IMG/VR virus record: IMGVR_UViG_3300028025_000003
Span: 1-49,104 of that record
Reading direction: 5' to 3' (one strand)
DNA length: 49,104 bases
Source: a virus
Shown here: piece after piece, positions 24,242 through 31,884 of the stretch
Layout: the number at the start of each line of letters is the position of its first letter
Numbering within the stretch: the stretch's first letter is position 1
Notes under the pieces: model-generated
Told to the model about the DNA's origin: nothing
Databases searched by the model: none
Seen by the model: the letters and a program-made list of their open reading frames with translations, nothing else
Made by a program: the position numbers and the translations under genes

Positions 24242-24951
24242 GCTGGGTCCGTTACGTTGCACTTGAAGCACTCAGGGTGGCGCTCAAACTTGTCAACAGT
24301 AAAGCCCGAGACAAGAGACTCCCAAATTGTCACAAGACGATCCCAACACTTTTGAGCGTAAGCCGCGTCATAATCAAACGTCCAACTCCAAACATCATCC
24401 TCTGTGGTGCCATCACGATTTACAAAGACAATACTTATCCCATCAATGCTGATGCCCTCAAGGTTCAGGCCCCAAGCATAGATTTGTGTTTGTGCATAAT
24501 ATTTCTCAAGTGTATATTGCATGTCTGACAAATTGGCATCCTCAAAAAGAACACGCTGCATCTTGCGAGACTTTGGCCTCAGGGTTGTCTTCCAGTCAAC
24601 AAGGTGCGAACCTTTTACCATCGCCAAGTCTGGCTTTGATTTGATTACGCCATAGCCCGGCAACTCGCCAAGAGTAATCTTCTTTTCAACAAGGGCGCCC
24701 TCAAGCTCTGGCAACTCAGTAAAGTCTGCGTTCTCGATTGCATCCTCAAGAACGGTGTGAACACCGGTTCCGATCTTTGCACCAAGCCAATACTTTTGAA
24801 TATCACTATCCTGCCCCAAAAGTTTCTTAGCCAAGTGATAAGAACACGGGTCGCTAAAATCAGATGCGCCAATAAGTTTTTGCTTATCACGATCTGATTG
24901 CTGACGCAAAAGCGCAACAGCGATATCCTTAATTCTTTTATCTGGAATCAA
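24238..24951 (-). CDS. Cas4/RecB-like PD-(D/E)XK exonuclease
   Basis: This 237-residue protein has an early Cys (SDPCS), a nuclease core with 'SKPDLAMV' then 'HLVDWKTT' (D and D-x-K residues), a 'QTQIYAWGL' helix and a C-terminal C-x-x-C (ECFKC). This is the layout of Cas4-type nucleases, in which four Cys can hold an Fe-S cluster. It probably resects DNA ends for the Sak4-type annealing system next to it. Confidence 0.8.
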   Translation of the reverse strand: MIPDKRIKDIAVALLRQQSDRDKQKLIGASDFSDPCSYHLAKKLLGQDSDIQKYWLGAKIGTGVHTVLEDAIENADFTELPELEGALVEKKITLGELPGYGVIKSKPDLAMVKGSHLVDWKTTLRPKSRKMQRVLFEDANLSDMQYTLEKYYAQTQIYAWGLNLEGISIDGISIVFVNRDGTTEDDVWSWTFDYDAAYAQKCWDRLVTIWESLVSGFTVDKFERHPECFKCNVTDPA

Positions 24952-25307
24952 AACAACTTACCTTCCTTATTATTATTGTCAGCGCCAAAATTAATGCCGC
25001 CCCAAACTCCATGCTTTTCATTATTTGCCACAGCAAAGTCATAGCATAACTTGATCAACGGACAATCTGTGCAAAGCGATTCACAATCATCTTCTGATAA
25101 AGATTTCCTTTGCCAATATGTTTCGCTATCATCCTCAAGACCATAGCCATCATAATCAACGTAGTAGTAAGGATTGTCGTTGCAAGGATAAAACCTTACC
25201 TCTTCAATCCCAGCAGATAACTTATTCCAAGCCCCGATGGCTTTTTTGTGTATCCCGAAGTGATCCGGAGTGTGGCCATTGATAGTGCCATCCCCATCTC
25301 TAGCCAT
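24948..25307 (-). CDS. WhiB-like Fe-S transcriptional regulator
   Basis: This 119-residue protein has the WhiB cysteine pattern C42 ... C79-x-x-C82-x5-C88, followed by the G-V-W-G-G turn (100-104), which is specific to this actinobacterial family. The C-terminus after the turn is short and acidic rather than the usual basic DNA-binding tail. It may therefore bind a host sigma factor or host WhiB partner to redirect transcription (inference). It supports an actinobacterial host. The gene abuts a small membrane-protein gene (TAA-ATG) upstream. Confidence 0.85.
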   Translation of the reverse strand: MARDGDGTINGHTPDHFGIHKKAIGAWNKLSAGIEEVRFYPCNDNPYYYVDYDGYGLEDDSETYWQRKSLSEDDCESLCTDCPLIKLCYDFAVANNEKHGVWGGINFGADNNNKEGKLF

Positions 25308-25424
25308 TTAGTCTCCCAGTAAATCATCATCATTATCAAACATTATGCTTGCTATGCCAAAGAGTATCAATAAAATTACTGGGATGCAAATCACAAACAG
25401 CACAATTCCTAAAATAGTCCACAT
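25308..25424 (-). CDS. Single-TM micropeptide (38 aa)
   Basis: ATG 25424 to TAA 25308 encodes 38 residues: a hydrophobic helix (about 3-25, very Ile/Leu-rich) and an acidic tail with four consecutive Asp/Asn-type residues. It starts in a TGATG overlap with the upstream gene, with AAGGAG before the ATG, and ends directly before the WhiB start. Real coding is likely from this packing. Function is unknown. Confidence 0.6.
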   Translation of the reverse strand: MWTILGIVLFVICIPVILLILFGIASIMFDNDDDLLGD

Positions 25425-25654
25425 CACTTATTGCTCCTTAAAATTGCTGCTAAAGAATCAAGCATCTCCTGATTCCAATCGGTGCCTAAGTTATACTTCT
25501 CTAGCATTTCAAGAGCCTTGTCAATTACTTTTTCATTACGAAGCAAAGCCATATGTTCGGCATAGCGCTCTGGTCCATAATCGCGCTCACGCATTTGCAT
25601 ATTAATTTTCCAGTCTAGGTAATGCTCAATTAGGTTTACATCAACCTCACCCAT
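25424..25654 (-). CDS. Small helical protein, unknown
   Basis: This 76-residue, highly helical, charged protein contains 'HYLDWKINMQMRERDYGPERY'-type spacing (residues 11-31). It is coupled to the redoxin gene by TAATG. No Cys and no membrane segment are present. It belongs to the run of small early genes of unknown role. Confidence 0.6.
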   Translation of the reverse strand: MGEVDVNLIEHYLDWKINMQMRERDYGPERYAEHMALLRNEKVIDKALEMLEKYNLGTDWNQEMLDSLAAILRSNK

Positions 25655-25905
25655 TAGTTTTTAGGCTCCTGGCTCTTGAGGTACATAGCCAAAGAATTGA
25701 TTTTGTCAATTCTGAAACCAGACCAAGCCTTTGTGTCTGTTGTGACAATTGGCGCAGACATCAAACCTTTTGCCTTGAAGTCCTCAAGCACAATTAGGTT
25801 TTCTTCTAAGTTCTGCTCTTTATACTTTATGCCTAATTTGTCAAATTGCTTTTTGGTTTGATCGCATTGAACACAATTACTTTTAGTCCAAACTGTAATT
25901 TCCAT
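25654..25905 (-). CDS. nrdH: NrdH-like glutaredoxin
   Basis: This 83-residue protein has a thioredoxin fold with redox motif C-V-Q-C near the start (residues 11-14), the cis-Pro segment 'MSAPIV' and a 'WSGFRIDKI' end typical of NrdH redoxins. It would donate electrons to a ribonucleotide reductase. No reductase gene is in the window, so the host enzyme is the likely partner. It overlaps the next gene by TAATG. Confidence 0.85.
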   Translation of the reverse strand: MEITVWTKSNCVQCDQTKKQFDKLGIKYKEQNLEENLIVLEDFKAKGLMSAPIVTTDTKAWSGFRIDKINSLAMYLKSQEPKN

Positions 25906-25907
25906 TT

Positions 25908-26639
25908 TTATTTACCTATCTGTTTGATTGCTTGTTTACCTAAAAATTCTGTATACGCTGGCGGAATAGCCTCAACAAGTTCAGACCAAATCATCCAGTC
26001 AACACCCATCGCTTCGCGACCTTCTTCAATCGTCTCAGCAGTCTTGCCACCAAGAACATATTTACCAGTAGACCTATCCATCCCCTGTGCCTGATCATTC
26101 ATCGCCCCATATATTCCAACAGGCTTGCCCTGCTTCTTATGGTCACACACGGCGCTTGTCAAATCTAAATTAGATTCAAATAACCTATGACGGCGAACTC
26201 GTAAATCAAAAGCAGAACCACAACAAAGAACCGGATTGATTAGTGGTGCACCAGGAACGTTTTCAATAATGTATGGCACACCTGAGGCAATCAAGGCTGC
26301 TCGTGTCTCTGGGATCAAATCAAGTTTGCTTGTGGTGCCACCTTGTGCATCTCTTAGGTGCTTAGTTCGCGAATGAGTTTGGCAAGGCGGGCTTGCAACA
26401 ATCAAATCAAACTGGCGCAAGAAATCAAGATCCTTCATAATCTCTAAAGCATCAGCGTGAATAAACTTGAATGGATAACGCTTCTGAAACTTGATGTCAA
26501 CTCCGGTAATGTCGGTAAAACCAGCACGATAGTATCCGGTGCTGGCTCCACCTGCTTTACAAAAAAGATCAAGGACTTTCATTGGTCTACCCCAAGATAG
26601 TCCTGCCCTAAAACCTTTTGTGTATTGTGTATCAGGCAT
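25908..26639 (-). CDS. C5-cytosine DNA methyltransferase
   Basis: This 243-residue protein contains the ordered C5-methyltransferase motifs: SAM-binding D-L-F-C-K-A-G-G (24-31), catalytic S-P-P-C86-Q, E-N-V (126-128) and the basic R-V-R-R-H-R segment (147-152). The target-recognition part is short. There is no partner restriction enzyme, so it is an orphan methylase, probably protecting phage DNA from host restriction. Met20 (26582) is an alternative start. The ATG 26639 overlaps the previous gene by 8 nt. Confidence 0.85.
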   Translation of the reverse strand: MPDTQYTKGFRAGLSWGRPMKVLDLFCKAGGASTGYYRAGFTDITGVDIKFQKRYPFKFIHADALEIMKDLDFLRQFDLIVASPPCQTHSRTKHLRDAQGGTTSKLDLIPETRAALIASGVPYIIENVPGAPLINPVLCCGSAFDLRVRRHRLFESNLDLTSAVCDHKKQGKPVGIYGAMNDQAQGMDRSTGKYVLGGKTAETIEEGREAMGVDWMIWSELVEAIPPAYTEFLGKQAIKQIGK

Positions 26640-26799
26640 TATTTCCGTTTTTGATTATCAGCAATGTTTCGCCAAAATCTGCATTATCATCATTTAGCCA
26701 TTCTTCTAACAACTTTATGATGCGTTCACGCTCAATCAGTTTGCCGCGTTCGATGCAATCCATACTGGTTTTGTGAATTAGATCTTGGATGTCGCTCAT
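26632..26799 (-). CDS. Small protein (55 aa)
   Basis: ATG 26799 to TGA 26632, with GGGAG before the start, encodes 55 residues. It has a helical core with acidic residues ('ERERIIKLLEEWLNDDNADF') and overlaps the methyltransferase start by 8 nt. It fills the gap between helicase and methyltransferase. No family is recognised. The 52 bases from 26800 to 26851 hold only its leader. Confidence 0.6.
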   Translation of the reverse strand: MSDIQDLIHKTSMDCIERGKLIERERIIKLLEEWLNDDNADFGETLLIIKNGNNA

Positions 26800-26851
26800 T
26801 TTTTTTCTCCCATTTTTTGGTATTTTTGGCTTTTAGCCTTCTTTAGTTTCT

Positions 26852-28261
26852 TTACTGGTTTTCAGACCTAAGACTTGCGTTCATAGCAATTTGGTCTGTA
26901 ATCAACTTTGACAACTGACCCTCATCATAGGTGTCTTCAGCCAAAATCTCATATGATACAACACTACTCTTCTGACCTCGTCTGTCAAGTCTTCCCATAG
27001 CCTGCTCGTTTAGCAAGCGGTTATCATCCTTTGACAGCCAGACCATAACATTGGCACGTTCCTGAAGCCCGTCGGTTCCCTCGCCAATAGCCGAAATCAC
27101 AGCCACAATGAACTGAATCTCGCCAGCGATAAACCGAGTCAAAGCCTGATCTCTTACTGGTTGCGGAGCCTTACCAGACCACTCAAATGAAGTGAAGCCT
27201 TTTTGGATAAGCCGATTGCTGACTACCTGAGCAAAGCGCTGAGAATGAGTCAAAATCAACATAGCCTCGCCCTCAGGGTGGTCGCCAATAATGCTGAAGA
27301 GTTCATCAATTTTGGTGGACTTACAATCGTCCTCAAAATAAACCTGACCATCATCAGTTATTGACGGCGTTCCCAAAGTAATCTGGCGCAACCGAATCCT
27401 AGTTGCAACCGGCACCTCAGCAATCAAAGGGTTTTCATCCAAGAACACAAACAAATCCTTCTCCATCTTTTTGTAAAGACGTTTCTGTTCCGCACCAAGA
27501 CTTACCAAGCGCTCGACAACTTGAAGGTTTGGCAAATCTGCATCCATGCCCTCTTTATGAAATTCACAGCAATGTTCGCGCTTTAGGTGTCGGATATAGC
27601 AAGGAACAGAAGCGACAATCGATCCAGGATTTTTTTCACTAGTAATAACCTGACCAGCCCAATAGTCTTTCTTTATCTCACAATAAGTTCCAGCCCAAGC
27701 CCAAAAAGATCGACCAGCAACATCAGGGTAGACCCAGCGAATCACAGACCAAAAACCTTCGACCTTATTGCCCGCCAAAGTTCCAGACATACCAATGCGC
27801 CGTCTAGCCTTGAGAGTGTGCAGCATTTTTGCCGTTCGACTCTTACGATTTGAGGCACGATGGATTTCATCAAAGATGGCAAGATCTGGGACAATGCCCT
27901 GCCAATGAAGTGTTCGGAAAAGTTCAGGGCTGATTAGATACCAACCTGCTTGACCCGACTGCATTTGGGTAAACGCTGATTTACCCTTCTTTGAGGAATT
28001 TATGTAATTGACTCTGGCCTTAGGTATCTGGCGCAGGATAGTTTTCTCCCACGCTCTTTTGTGTGTTCCCTTAGGCGCGATAACAAGATTCACCGCCGAG
28101 CCTACACCCTTAGCAACCTCAATCGCCACCAAAGTCTTACCACCACCCACTTGGGTCGCGATAATTCCGGTGCCATCATTAGCAATCAAATCACTAATGT
28201 CTTTTTGTTGATAAGGGTATGGGGTTAGCGGTTGGTCAATTACCAACCCAAATCTTCCCAA
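26852..28261 (-). CDS. SNF2-like superfamily II helicase
   Basis: This 469-residue protein has motif I Q-V-G-G-G-K-T (37-43), motif II D-E-I-H (131-134), motif III S-G-T, and a C-terminal RecA lobe ending in 'QAMGRLDRRGQ' (motif VI). This is the layout of short phage DEAD/SNF2 helicases that remodel DNA or R-loops during replication. A Q-motif-like 'PYPYQQKDI' precedes motif I. It overlaps the upstream gene by 22 nt. Confidence 0.85.
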   Translation of the reverse strand: MGRFGLVIDQPLTPYPYQQKDISDLIANDGTGIIATQVGGGKTLVAIEVAKGVGSAVNLVIAPKGTHKRAWEKTILRQIPKARVNYINSSKKGKSAFTQMQSGQAGWYLISPELFRTLHWQGIVPDLAIFDEIHRASNRKSRTAKMLHTLKARRRIGMSGTLAGNKVEGFWSVIRWVYPDVAGRSFWAWAGTYCEIKKDYWAGQVITSEKNPGSIVASVPCYIRHLKREHCCEFHKEGMDADLPNLQVVERLVSLGAEQKRLYKKMEKDLFVFLDENPLIAEVPVATRIRLRQITLGTPSITDDGQVYFEDDCKSTKIDELFSIIGDHPEGEAMLILTHSQRFAQVVSNRLIQKGFTSFEWSGKAPQPVRDQALTRFIAGEIQFIVAVISAIGEGTDGLQERANVMVWLSKDDNRLLNEQAMGRLDRRGQKSSVVSYEILAEDTYDEGQLSKLITDQIAMNASLRSENQ

Positions 28262-28521
28262 TCCGCATCAGGATAAAGTTTCTTAGCCTGAATACGCATT
28301 TCTTCAAAGTCGGCAAAGTAAAGTGCCTTCACCCCAAACTTGCCACCATCAACCCAGACCTCATACTCGTAAGAGTTAGAGTTATGTAAGCCAACGGCTA
28401 TGTCTCGATCTCCAGTCGCTTCAACAAGTTGCGCTTCGTGGTCACGGCAATCTTGCAGCACCTCTTCAAAGTCAAATGGTCGCTCGCCGTCGTCGTTATC
28501 GTTTCCTGAATAGTAAACCAT
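28240..28521 (-). CDS. Small acidic protein, unknown
   Basis: This 93-residue protein is strongly acidic (many D/E) with a beta-hairpin region 'YEYEVWVDGGKFGVKALY'. It overlaps the helicase start and the upstream stop. Its size and charge would suit a DNA mimic or inhibitor, but there is no direct support. No family is recognised. Confidence 0.6.
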   Translation of the reverse strand: MVYYSGNDNDDGERPFDFEEVLQDCRDHEAQLVEATGDRDIAVGLHNSNSYEYEVWVDGGKFGVKALYFADFEEMRIQAKKLYPDADWEDLGW

Positions 28522-29015
28522 TATGAAATTTGCCTAATCTTCTCGATAACCGAGTCGGAAAGTCCAGCGCGATACAACTGAGGAATCACAAAGGCATCGC
28601 CCTCGTCATAGACCAGCGAACCATCGTCATCAACATAAGCCAAGACCCTACCCGATACCTTTTGGTCTCCAAGTCCACTAACGCTGACCAAGAATATCCC
28701 TGGCTCCATAGATATTTCGACTTCAATCTTTGTGTCGGTTCCCTCAGTTGAGGTCACGTTCTCAACCTCTGCCATAATTTCTTGAACAGTCCGGTAATTA
28801 CTTGTGCCGATTGCTTTGCCAAGTTGGGTTTTTGGCACACCAGCATCTGAGGCAAGTCGCAAAGCGGTATCCCTCTCACGCCTAATGCCTACCAGTCTCT
28901 TGCCGATTTCTAGCTTTAGTTCGGCCTCAATGTTCAACTTAGCAATCAGGTAATCGGAATGCTTTTGTCTTAGAGTTTCAAGCGCAACTTCTGCTCGTGG
29001 TGATAACTTAGTCAT
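28521..29015 (-). CDS. Helix-turn-helix protein with C-terminal beta domain
   Basis: This 164-residue protein has a long charged helix (about 10-50), then a resolvase-like helix-turn-helix ('AGVPKTQLGKAIGTSNYRTV', about 58-77), and a beta-rich second half with 'GRVLAYVDDDGSLVYDEGDAF'. It probably binds DNA and may regulate early genes. ATG 29015 overlaps the upstream stop by 8 nt. Confidence 0.65.
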   Translation of the reverse strand: MTKLSPRAEVALETLRQKHSDYLIAKLNIEAELKLEIGKRLVGIRRERDTALRLASDAGVPKTQLGKAIGTSNYRTVQEIMAEVENVTSTEGTDTKIEVEISMEPGIFLVSVSGLGDQKVSGRVLAYVDDDGSLVYDEGDAFVIPQLYRAGLSDSVIEKIRQIS

Positions 29016-29277
29016 TCTCGTTCACGACCTCAATATCTACTGCAGGAAATTGCAGGCGAATCGGGTCAATGTATTTATTGGTCACGCCTTTGTCTGTTTC
29101 GATGTCGATGTCAGCACCAGTCAGGCGATTCCAGCCATCGTTGTTGATTCCATAAACGTCGATCTTTTCAACTGTGTAAAGGGTCTCATCGTTGATTGAG
29201 TCGTTATCCATAAATGAGTCCACGACTTCGCTAACGCTGATGTCGGCACCTGTAATTGTAATTCTGTTATTCACCAT
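29008..29277 (-). CDS. Small acidic protein, unknown
   Basis: From ATG 29277 (GGAG upstream) this encodes 89 residues. The frame is open further upstream, but that part lies inside the Api92-like gene and is rejected as a start. The protein is beta-rich and acidic, with two 'TGAD-I-D/S' repeats (near residues 8 and 50). No family is recognised. Confidence 0.6.
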   Translation of the reverse strand: MVNNRITITGADISVSEVVDSFMDNDSINDETLYTVEKIDVYGINNDGWNRLTGADIDIETDKGVTNKYIDPIRLQFPAVDIEVVNEND

Positions 29278-29890
29278 TATTTTTCTCCATCTTTTGTTTA
29301 GTAATTTGTTGTTCTTTGTCTGGGCAATCAGCATACCATTCCTCTGGCAGGTCAACATAGTGGGCTTCGCAGAACCAACAGTCTTTATCGCGGTCTTTGT
29401 ATTCGGCGTGAGAGTTTGGGCTATCCCATTCTTCAAGAACCCCGAACTCACCACACTCACCACGAGCGCGACCACCCCATTCATTTTCTTCTTCCCATTC
29501 AAACTCAAATGAAAGCGCAGGAAACTTCTTGACCATAGCCTCAAAAACAGGCATAGGTGGCGACCAAGGGGTTTCAAAACGAATTTGAATAATCTCATCA
29601 TTATCACTAATCACTTGATAATCGCAGGCATCCCATTTTGTTTGCCAATTCTTCAAATTCCACTCATACCAGTTGAAATCGCTATCACCAACTTTTTTGC
29701 CGTTGATAACGCCGTGTTGTTCCTTGTATTCTTCTAGCTTTGAATCGGGTGGCGTCAAAAAGGCGTGAAAGGTAAAGTCCTGCCCCTCATCAACAAATGG
29801 GGATTTATACTCTAGGGCTTCTTTACGAAAGTAGTCAAGACTTTCTTTGTTGCCACGAATATCTAAATCGGTGTAAACCCAATTAGGCAT
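29267..29890 (-). CDS. Api92-like protein
   Basis: From ATG 29890 (GAGGAG upstream, TAATG overlap with SSB) this encodes 207 residues. It begins M-P-N-W-V-Y-T-D-L, contains 'FNWYEWNLKNWQTKWDAC', and has 'WSPPMPVFEAM...FPALSFEFEWEEEN'. These are the conserved parts of the Api92 family, which has a ferredoxin-like fold and is common in phages. A C-terminal C-x-x-C adds a possible metal site. The family's function is not established. Confidence 0.8.
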   Translation of the reverse strand: MPNWVYTDLDIRGNKESLDYFRKEALEYKSPFVDEGQDFTFHAFLTPPDSKLEEYKEQHGVINGKKVGDSDFNWYEWNLKNWQTKWDACDYQVISDNDEIIQIRFETPWSPPMPVFEAMVKKFPALSFEFEWEEENEWGGRARGECGEFGVLEEWDSPNSHAEYKDRDKDCWFCEAHYVDLPEEWYADCPDKEQQITKQKMEKNNGE

Positions 29891-30360
29891 TAGTTGCTCC
29901 TCTCGTTCTTGTCGCACTTACCACAATTACATTCGTGTTTCGGCTTAGAGGGAACAACCTGTGGCGGTGTGCCATCATCGTCTTGTGGGTCTTCTTCACG
30001 AACCAAAACAGTCCTTGTGAATACGCTATTGCCCCAACTCAAATCGTGACCCATCGAAGTTGCTTCAACCTCAACAGAAGTCCCAGCGCGTTCCCCATTG
30101 TCCCAGTCGCGGATGCGAATCGTTCCGCCGATTACAATGCGGTCACCCTTGTTGATAGAACTTGCAGCATTGATTGCCAACTGCCTGAAAGCGGTAATCG
30201 TATACCAATTTGTTTCACCATCTACCCACTTGTTTTGATTTCGATCGAAACGCCTTTGGCTTGAAGCCACACGGAACGAGGTAATCGGCAGGGAATCTTG
30301 GGTCACAAGGTGCCGAGGTGTGGTGGCCACTAAGCCAGTTATTGTGATTTGTTCTGACAT
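29890..30360 (-). CDS. ssb: Single-stranded DNA-binding protein
   Basis: This 156-residue protein has an OB-fold: 'ITITGLVATTPRHLVTQ', 'FRVASSQRR', 'NWYTITAFRQLAINAASSINKGDRIVIGG', then 'VEVEATSMGHDL'. This order is that of bacterial-type SSB. The C-terminal tail is short and carries a Cys-His cluster (H-E-C-N-C-G-K-C) instead of the usual D-D-D-I-P-F tip, so interactions with host partners may differ. It coats single strands during replication and recombination. Confidence 0.85.
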   Translation of the reverse strand: MSEQITITGLVATTPRHLVTQDSLPITSFRVASSQRRFDRNQNKWVDGETNWYTITAFRQLAINAASSINKGDRIVIGGTIRIRDWDNGERAGTSVEVEATSMGHDLSWGNSVFTRTVLVREEDPQDDDGTPPQVVPSKPKHECNCGKCDKNERSN

Positions 30361-30488
30361 TATTTTTCTCCTTTTGCAGTTAGGTATTCATCTAGGTCTA
30401 ATCGGTAATCAAACTTTGCTTCTTCAATTTCTTCTAAACGCCAAAGTTCGGCTTGAGTCATTTCTGACTTCTCTTTATCCTTCTCCAT
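30360..30488 (-). CDS. Small charged protein (42 aa)
   Basis: ATG 30488 to TAA 30360, GGAG upstream, TAATG overlap with SSB. It encodes a helical, Glu/Lys-rich peptide ('TQAELWRLEEIEEAKF' core). The overlap on both sides supports coding. Function is unknown. Confidence 0.55.
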   Translation of the reverse strand: MEKDKEKSEMTQAELWRLEEIEEAKFDYRLDLDEYLTAKGEK

Positions 30489-30717
30489 TTAGTTTTCTCC
30501 ATTTCCTTGCGTGGTCAATAATCATCTCCAAGTCAAACGCCTGAGCGTAAGACAAGACTTCCAGTTGGCTCGGGTAAACCTCATAATAGGTTTTTACCAC
30601 AACTGGCTCTTTGTGCCTTTTGAGCGCTTCATCGCCCTGAGCCTTAGTTGCTAGGATTTCGATAAGACTGAAATTCTCTGACTGATATACGCCCACGCTT
30701 CTGATTTTTCTTGACAT
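30475..30717 (-). CDS. Small helical protein, unknown
   Basis: From ATG 30717, with GAGGAG about 9 nt upstream, this encodes 80 residues. It overlaps the preceding gene by 74 nt, so a later GTG at 30696 is an alternative. The second half ('AQAFDLEMIIDHARKWRKLN') is an amphipathic helix. No family is recognised. The longer upstream frame to 30843 is antagonised by the Cys4 gene and rejected. Confidence 0.5.
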   Translation of the reverse strand: MSRKIRSVGVYQSENFSLIEILATKAQGDEALKRHKEPVVVKTYYEVYPSQLEVLSYAQAFDLEMIIDHARKWRKLNGEG

Positions 30718-30895
30718 CTTGAGCCACTCCTCTCTTTCTCGCGTTTTCACTTTGGTAAACATTGTCAGAGCCACAAACAGGGCAAAAACTAATGTCTGTA
30801 ATAACTTCTGAACTCCACTTGCAATCGAGACACCAGCACCCATTAGTAAGGTCGCGTTCGTATTGCTCGTTCCAAAGACTAGCCATTTTAGCCAT
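30644..30895 (-). CDS. Small zinc-finger-like protein
   Basis: This 83-residue protein has C-W-C-L-D-C and, after 12 residues, C-P-V-C, a zinc-ribbon arrangement. A basic C-terminal half (many K/R) would suit nucleic-acid binding. GAGGTG lies 7 nt before ATG 30895; an ATG 9 nt later is also possible. The tail overlaps the next gene by 74 nt. Confidence 0.6.
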   Translation of the reverse strand: MAKMASLWNEQYERDLTNGCWCLDCKWSSEVITDISFCPVCGSDNVYQSENARKRGVAQDVKKNQKRGRISVREFQSYRNPSN

Positions 30896-31076
30896 TCGGG
30901 GTCACCTCGTTTTCCTCAACAGTCCAGTCTGGGTTATCCCATCTGAAAGTTAGGTGGTCAAAGTTGTGCTCGCCAAAGCGGTCAAGAACATAGTTGATAA
31001 TTTCCTCTGCCACCTCTGGGGTGCTTGCGTATTCGATCTCGAATGGGATTGTGATGATACCTGTGAAATTAGCCAT
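30888..31076 (-). CDS. Small alpha/beta protein, unknown
   Basis: This 62-residue protein has a strand-helix-strand pattern ('GIITIPFEIEYASTPEVAEEI' start, 'FDHLTFRWD' strand). It is acidic and has no Cys. Overlaps with both neighbours (8 nt each) support coding. Function is unknown. Confidence 0.55.
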   Translation of the reverse strand: MANFTGIITIPFEIEYASTPEVAEEIINYVLDRFGEHNFDHLTFRWDNPDWTVEENEVTPNG

Positions 31077-31410
31077 TTAGTAATTCTCCTTTTAGTCGGC
31101 TGATTTGTGATGCTAGGTGTGAGTATGCTTCTTCGGCACCCTCGTAGTAATCGTATTCGCCACCCCTGACATCTTCAAGGTTATTTTTGGATTTGGCAAA
31201 ATATTGTTCTTTATCTTTTGTATACATAATCAACTCGTCAAACAAGTCAATCGCTCGAAGCAGAGTTGGCTCTTTTGCTTGTGTGGCTTTGTAGGCTGGG
31301 TGATTCATCTCGGCATCTTTGTAATGGTCGTAGCATTCCCAGCAAAACTTGAAGCCTTTGTAAGTTGTGGCAAAGGTGTTAGTTTCGCAATTATCGCAAG
31401 GGTTAGACAA
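31069..31410 (-). CDS. Zinc-binding small protein
   Basis: This 113-residue protein starts at TTG 31410 with AAAGGAG 7 nt upstream. The N-terminus has C-D-N-C and, 14 residues later, C-W-E-C, a treble-clef or ribbon-like zinc site. The rest is helical with 'ERAIDLF'-like amphipathic segments and a Tyr/Asp/Glu-rich loop. It overlaps the upstream gene by 8 nt. Function is unknown. Confidence 0.6.
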   Translation of the reverse strand: MSNPCDNCETNTFATTYKGFKFCWECYDHYKDAEMNHPAYKATQAKEPTLLRAIDLFDELIMYTKDKEQYFAKSKNNLEDVRGGEYDYYEGAEEAYSHLASQISRLKGELLNG

Positions 31411-31651
31411 GTGTGGACTCCTTTACATTTACGTTGAACTCGGTGAGTTGTGCCTGAAGCCTGAGCAAGTTCCGGTATTCGCCGTTCATCTTGTCAAGCA
31501 TTGACTTTACATAAACGCTCTCAAAAGGCATCTCGGGCTTGTTGAGCGGTAGTGTGTCGCGCTCTGACCCGAACCAGTTAGCAAGGTTGTCAGCATAGTC
31601 GGCAAGGCGTGTTTCTGACTTGGTGATTTGGTCTTTTATGCTTTGAATCAT
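31403..31651 (-). CDS. Small coiled-coil protein; first gene of the leftward operon
   Basis: From ATG 31651 this encodes 82 residues; AAAGGAG lies 9 nt upstream, and an earlier ATG at 31681 precedes that site and is rejected. The protein is helical ('MIQSIKDQITKSETRLADYA' start, 'LLRLQAQL' end) and probably forms a coiled coil. It lies directly downstream of the operator region, so it is likely among the first genes expressed. Its leader contains a perfect DnaA box. Confidence 0.6.
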   Translation of the reverse strand: MIQSIKDQITKSETRLADYADNLANWFGSERDTLPLNKPEMPFESVYVKSMLDKMNGEYRNLLRLQAQLTEFNVNVKESTLV

Positions 31652-31660
31652 TGTGGATAA
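31652..31660 (-). promoter_or_regulatory. DnaA box (TTATCCACA)
   Basis: A perfect 9-mer on the minus strand lies immediately before the ATG at 31651. Further copies occur at 31970-31978, 33572-33580 and 33594-33602. Confidence 0.5.
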
Positions 31661-31677
31661 CTCCTTTTGTGATTTGA

Positions 31678-31706
31678 CCATATTCGATTCGGTGAATGGA
31701 ATATGG
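31678..31706. promoter_or_regulatory. Inverted-repeat operator candidate (CCATATTC / GAATATGG)
   Basis: Two 8-bp arms (31678-31685 and 31699-31706) are separated by 13 bases. The half-site GAATATGG matches GGATATGG in the second inverted repeat at 31828-31864. It lies just upstream of the first leftward gene. Confidence 0.5.
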
Positions 31707-31798
31707 CGGTGTGATTTTTGTGTGGACTACTTTTACTATATTTTAGTTTACATACTTTTATGAAATTATGTTGGGTTTCGTGTCGCGTTTGTTGATTT

Positions 31799-31815
31799 GT
31801 TATCGTTTCGTTATC
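31799..31815. repeat. GTTATC pair with 11-bp period
   Basis: GTTATC at 31799-31804 and 31810-31815. The same arrangement occurs at 33698-33714 and, inverted, at 33796-33812. Confidence 0.6.
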
Positions 31816-31827
31816 TTTTTGTGAATC

Positions 31828-31864
31828 GGATATGGTCCAAATTTGGAAAAAACGCACCATATCC
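31828..31864. promoter_or_regulatory. Inverted-repeat operator candidate (GGATATGGT / ACCATATCC)
   Basis: Perfect 9-bp arms (31828-31836, 31856-31864) have a 19-nt spacer that begins with the palindrome CCAAATTTGG (31837-31846). The half-site is shared with the inverted repeat at 31678-31706. Confidence 0.55.
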
Positions 31865-31884
31865 TATTCAAGAATGTCAAAAGT

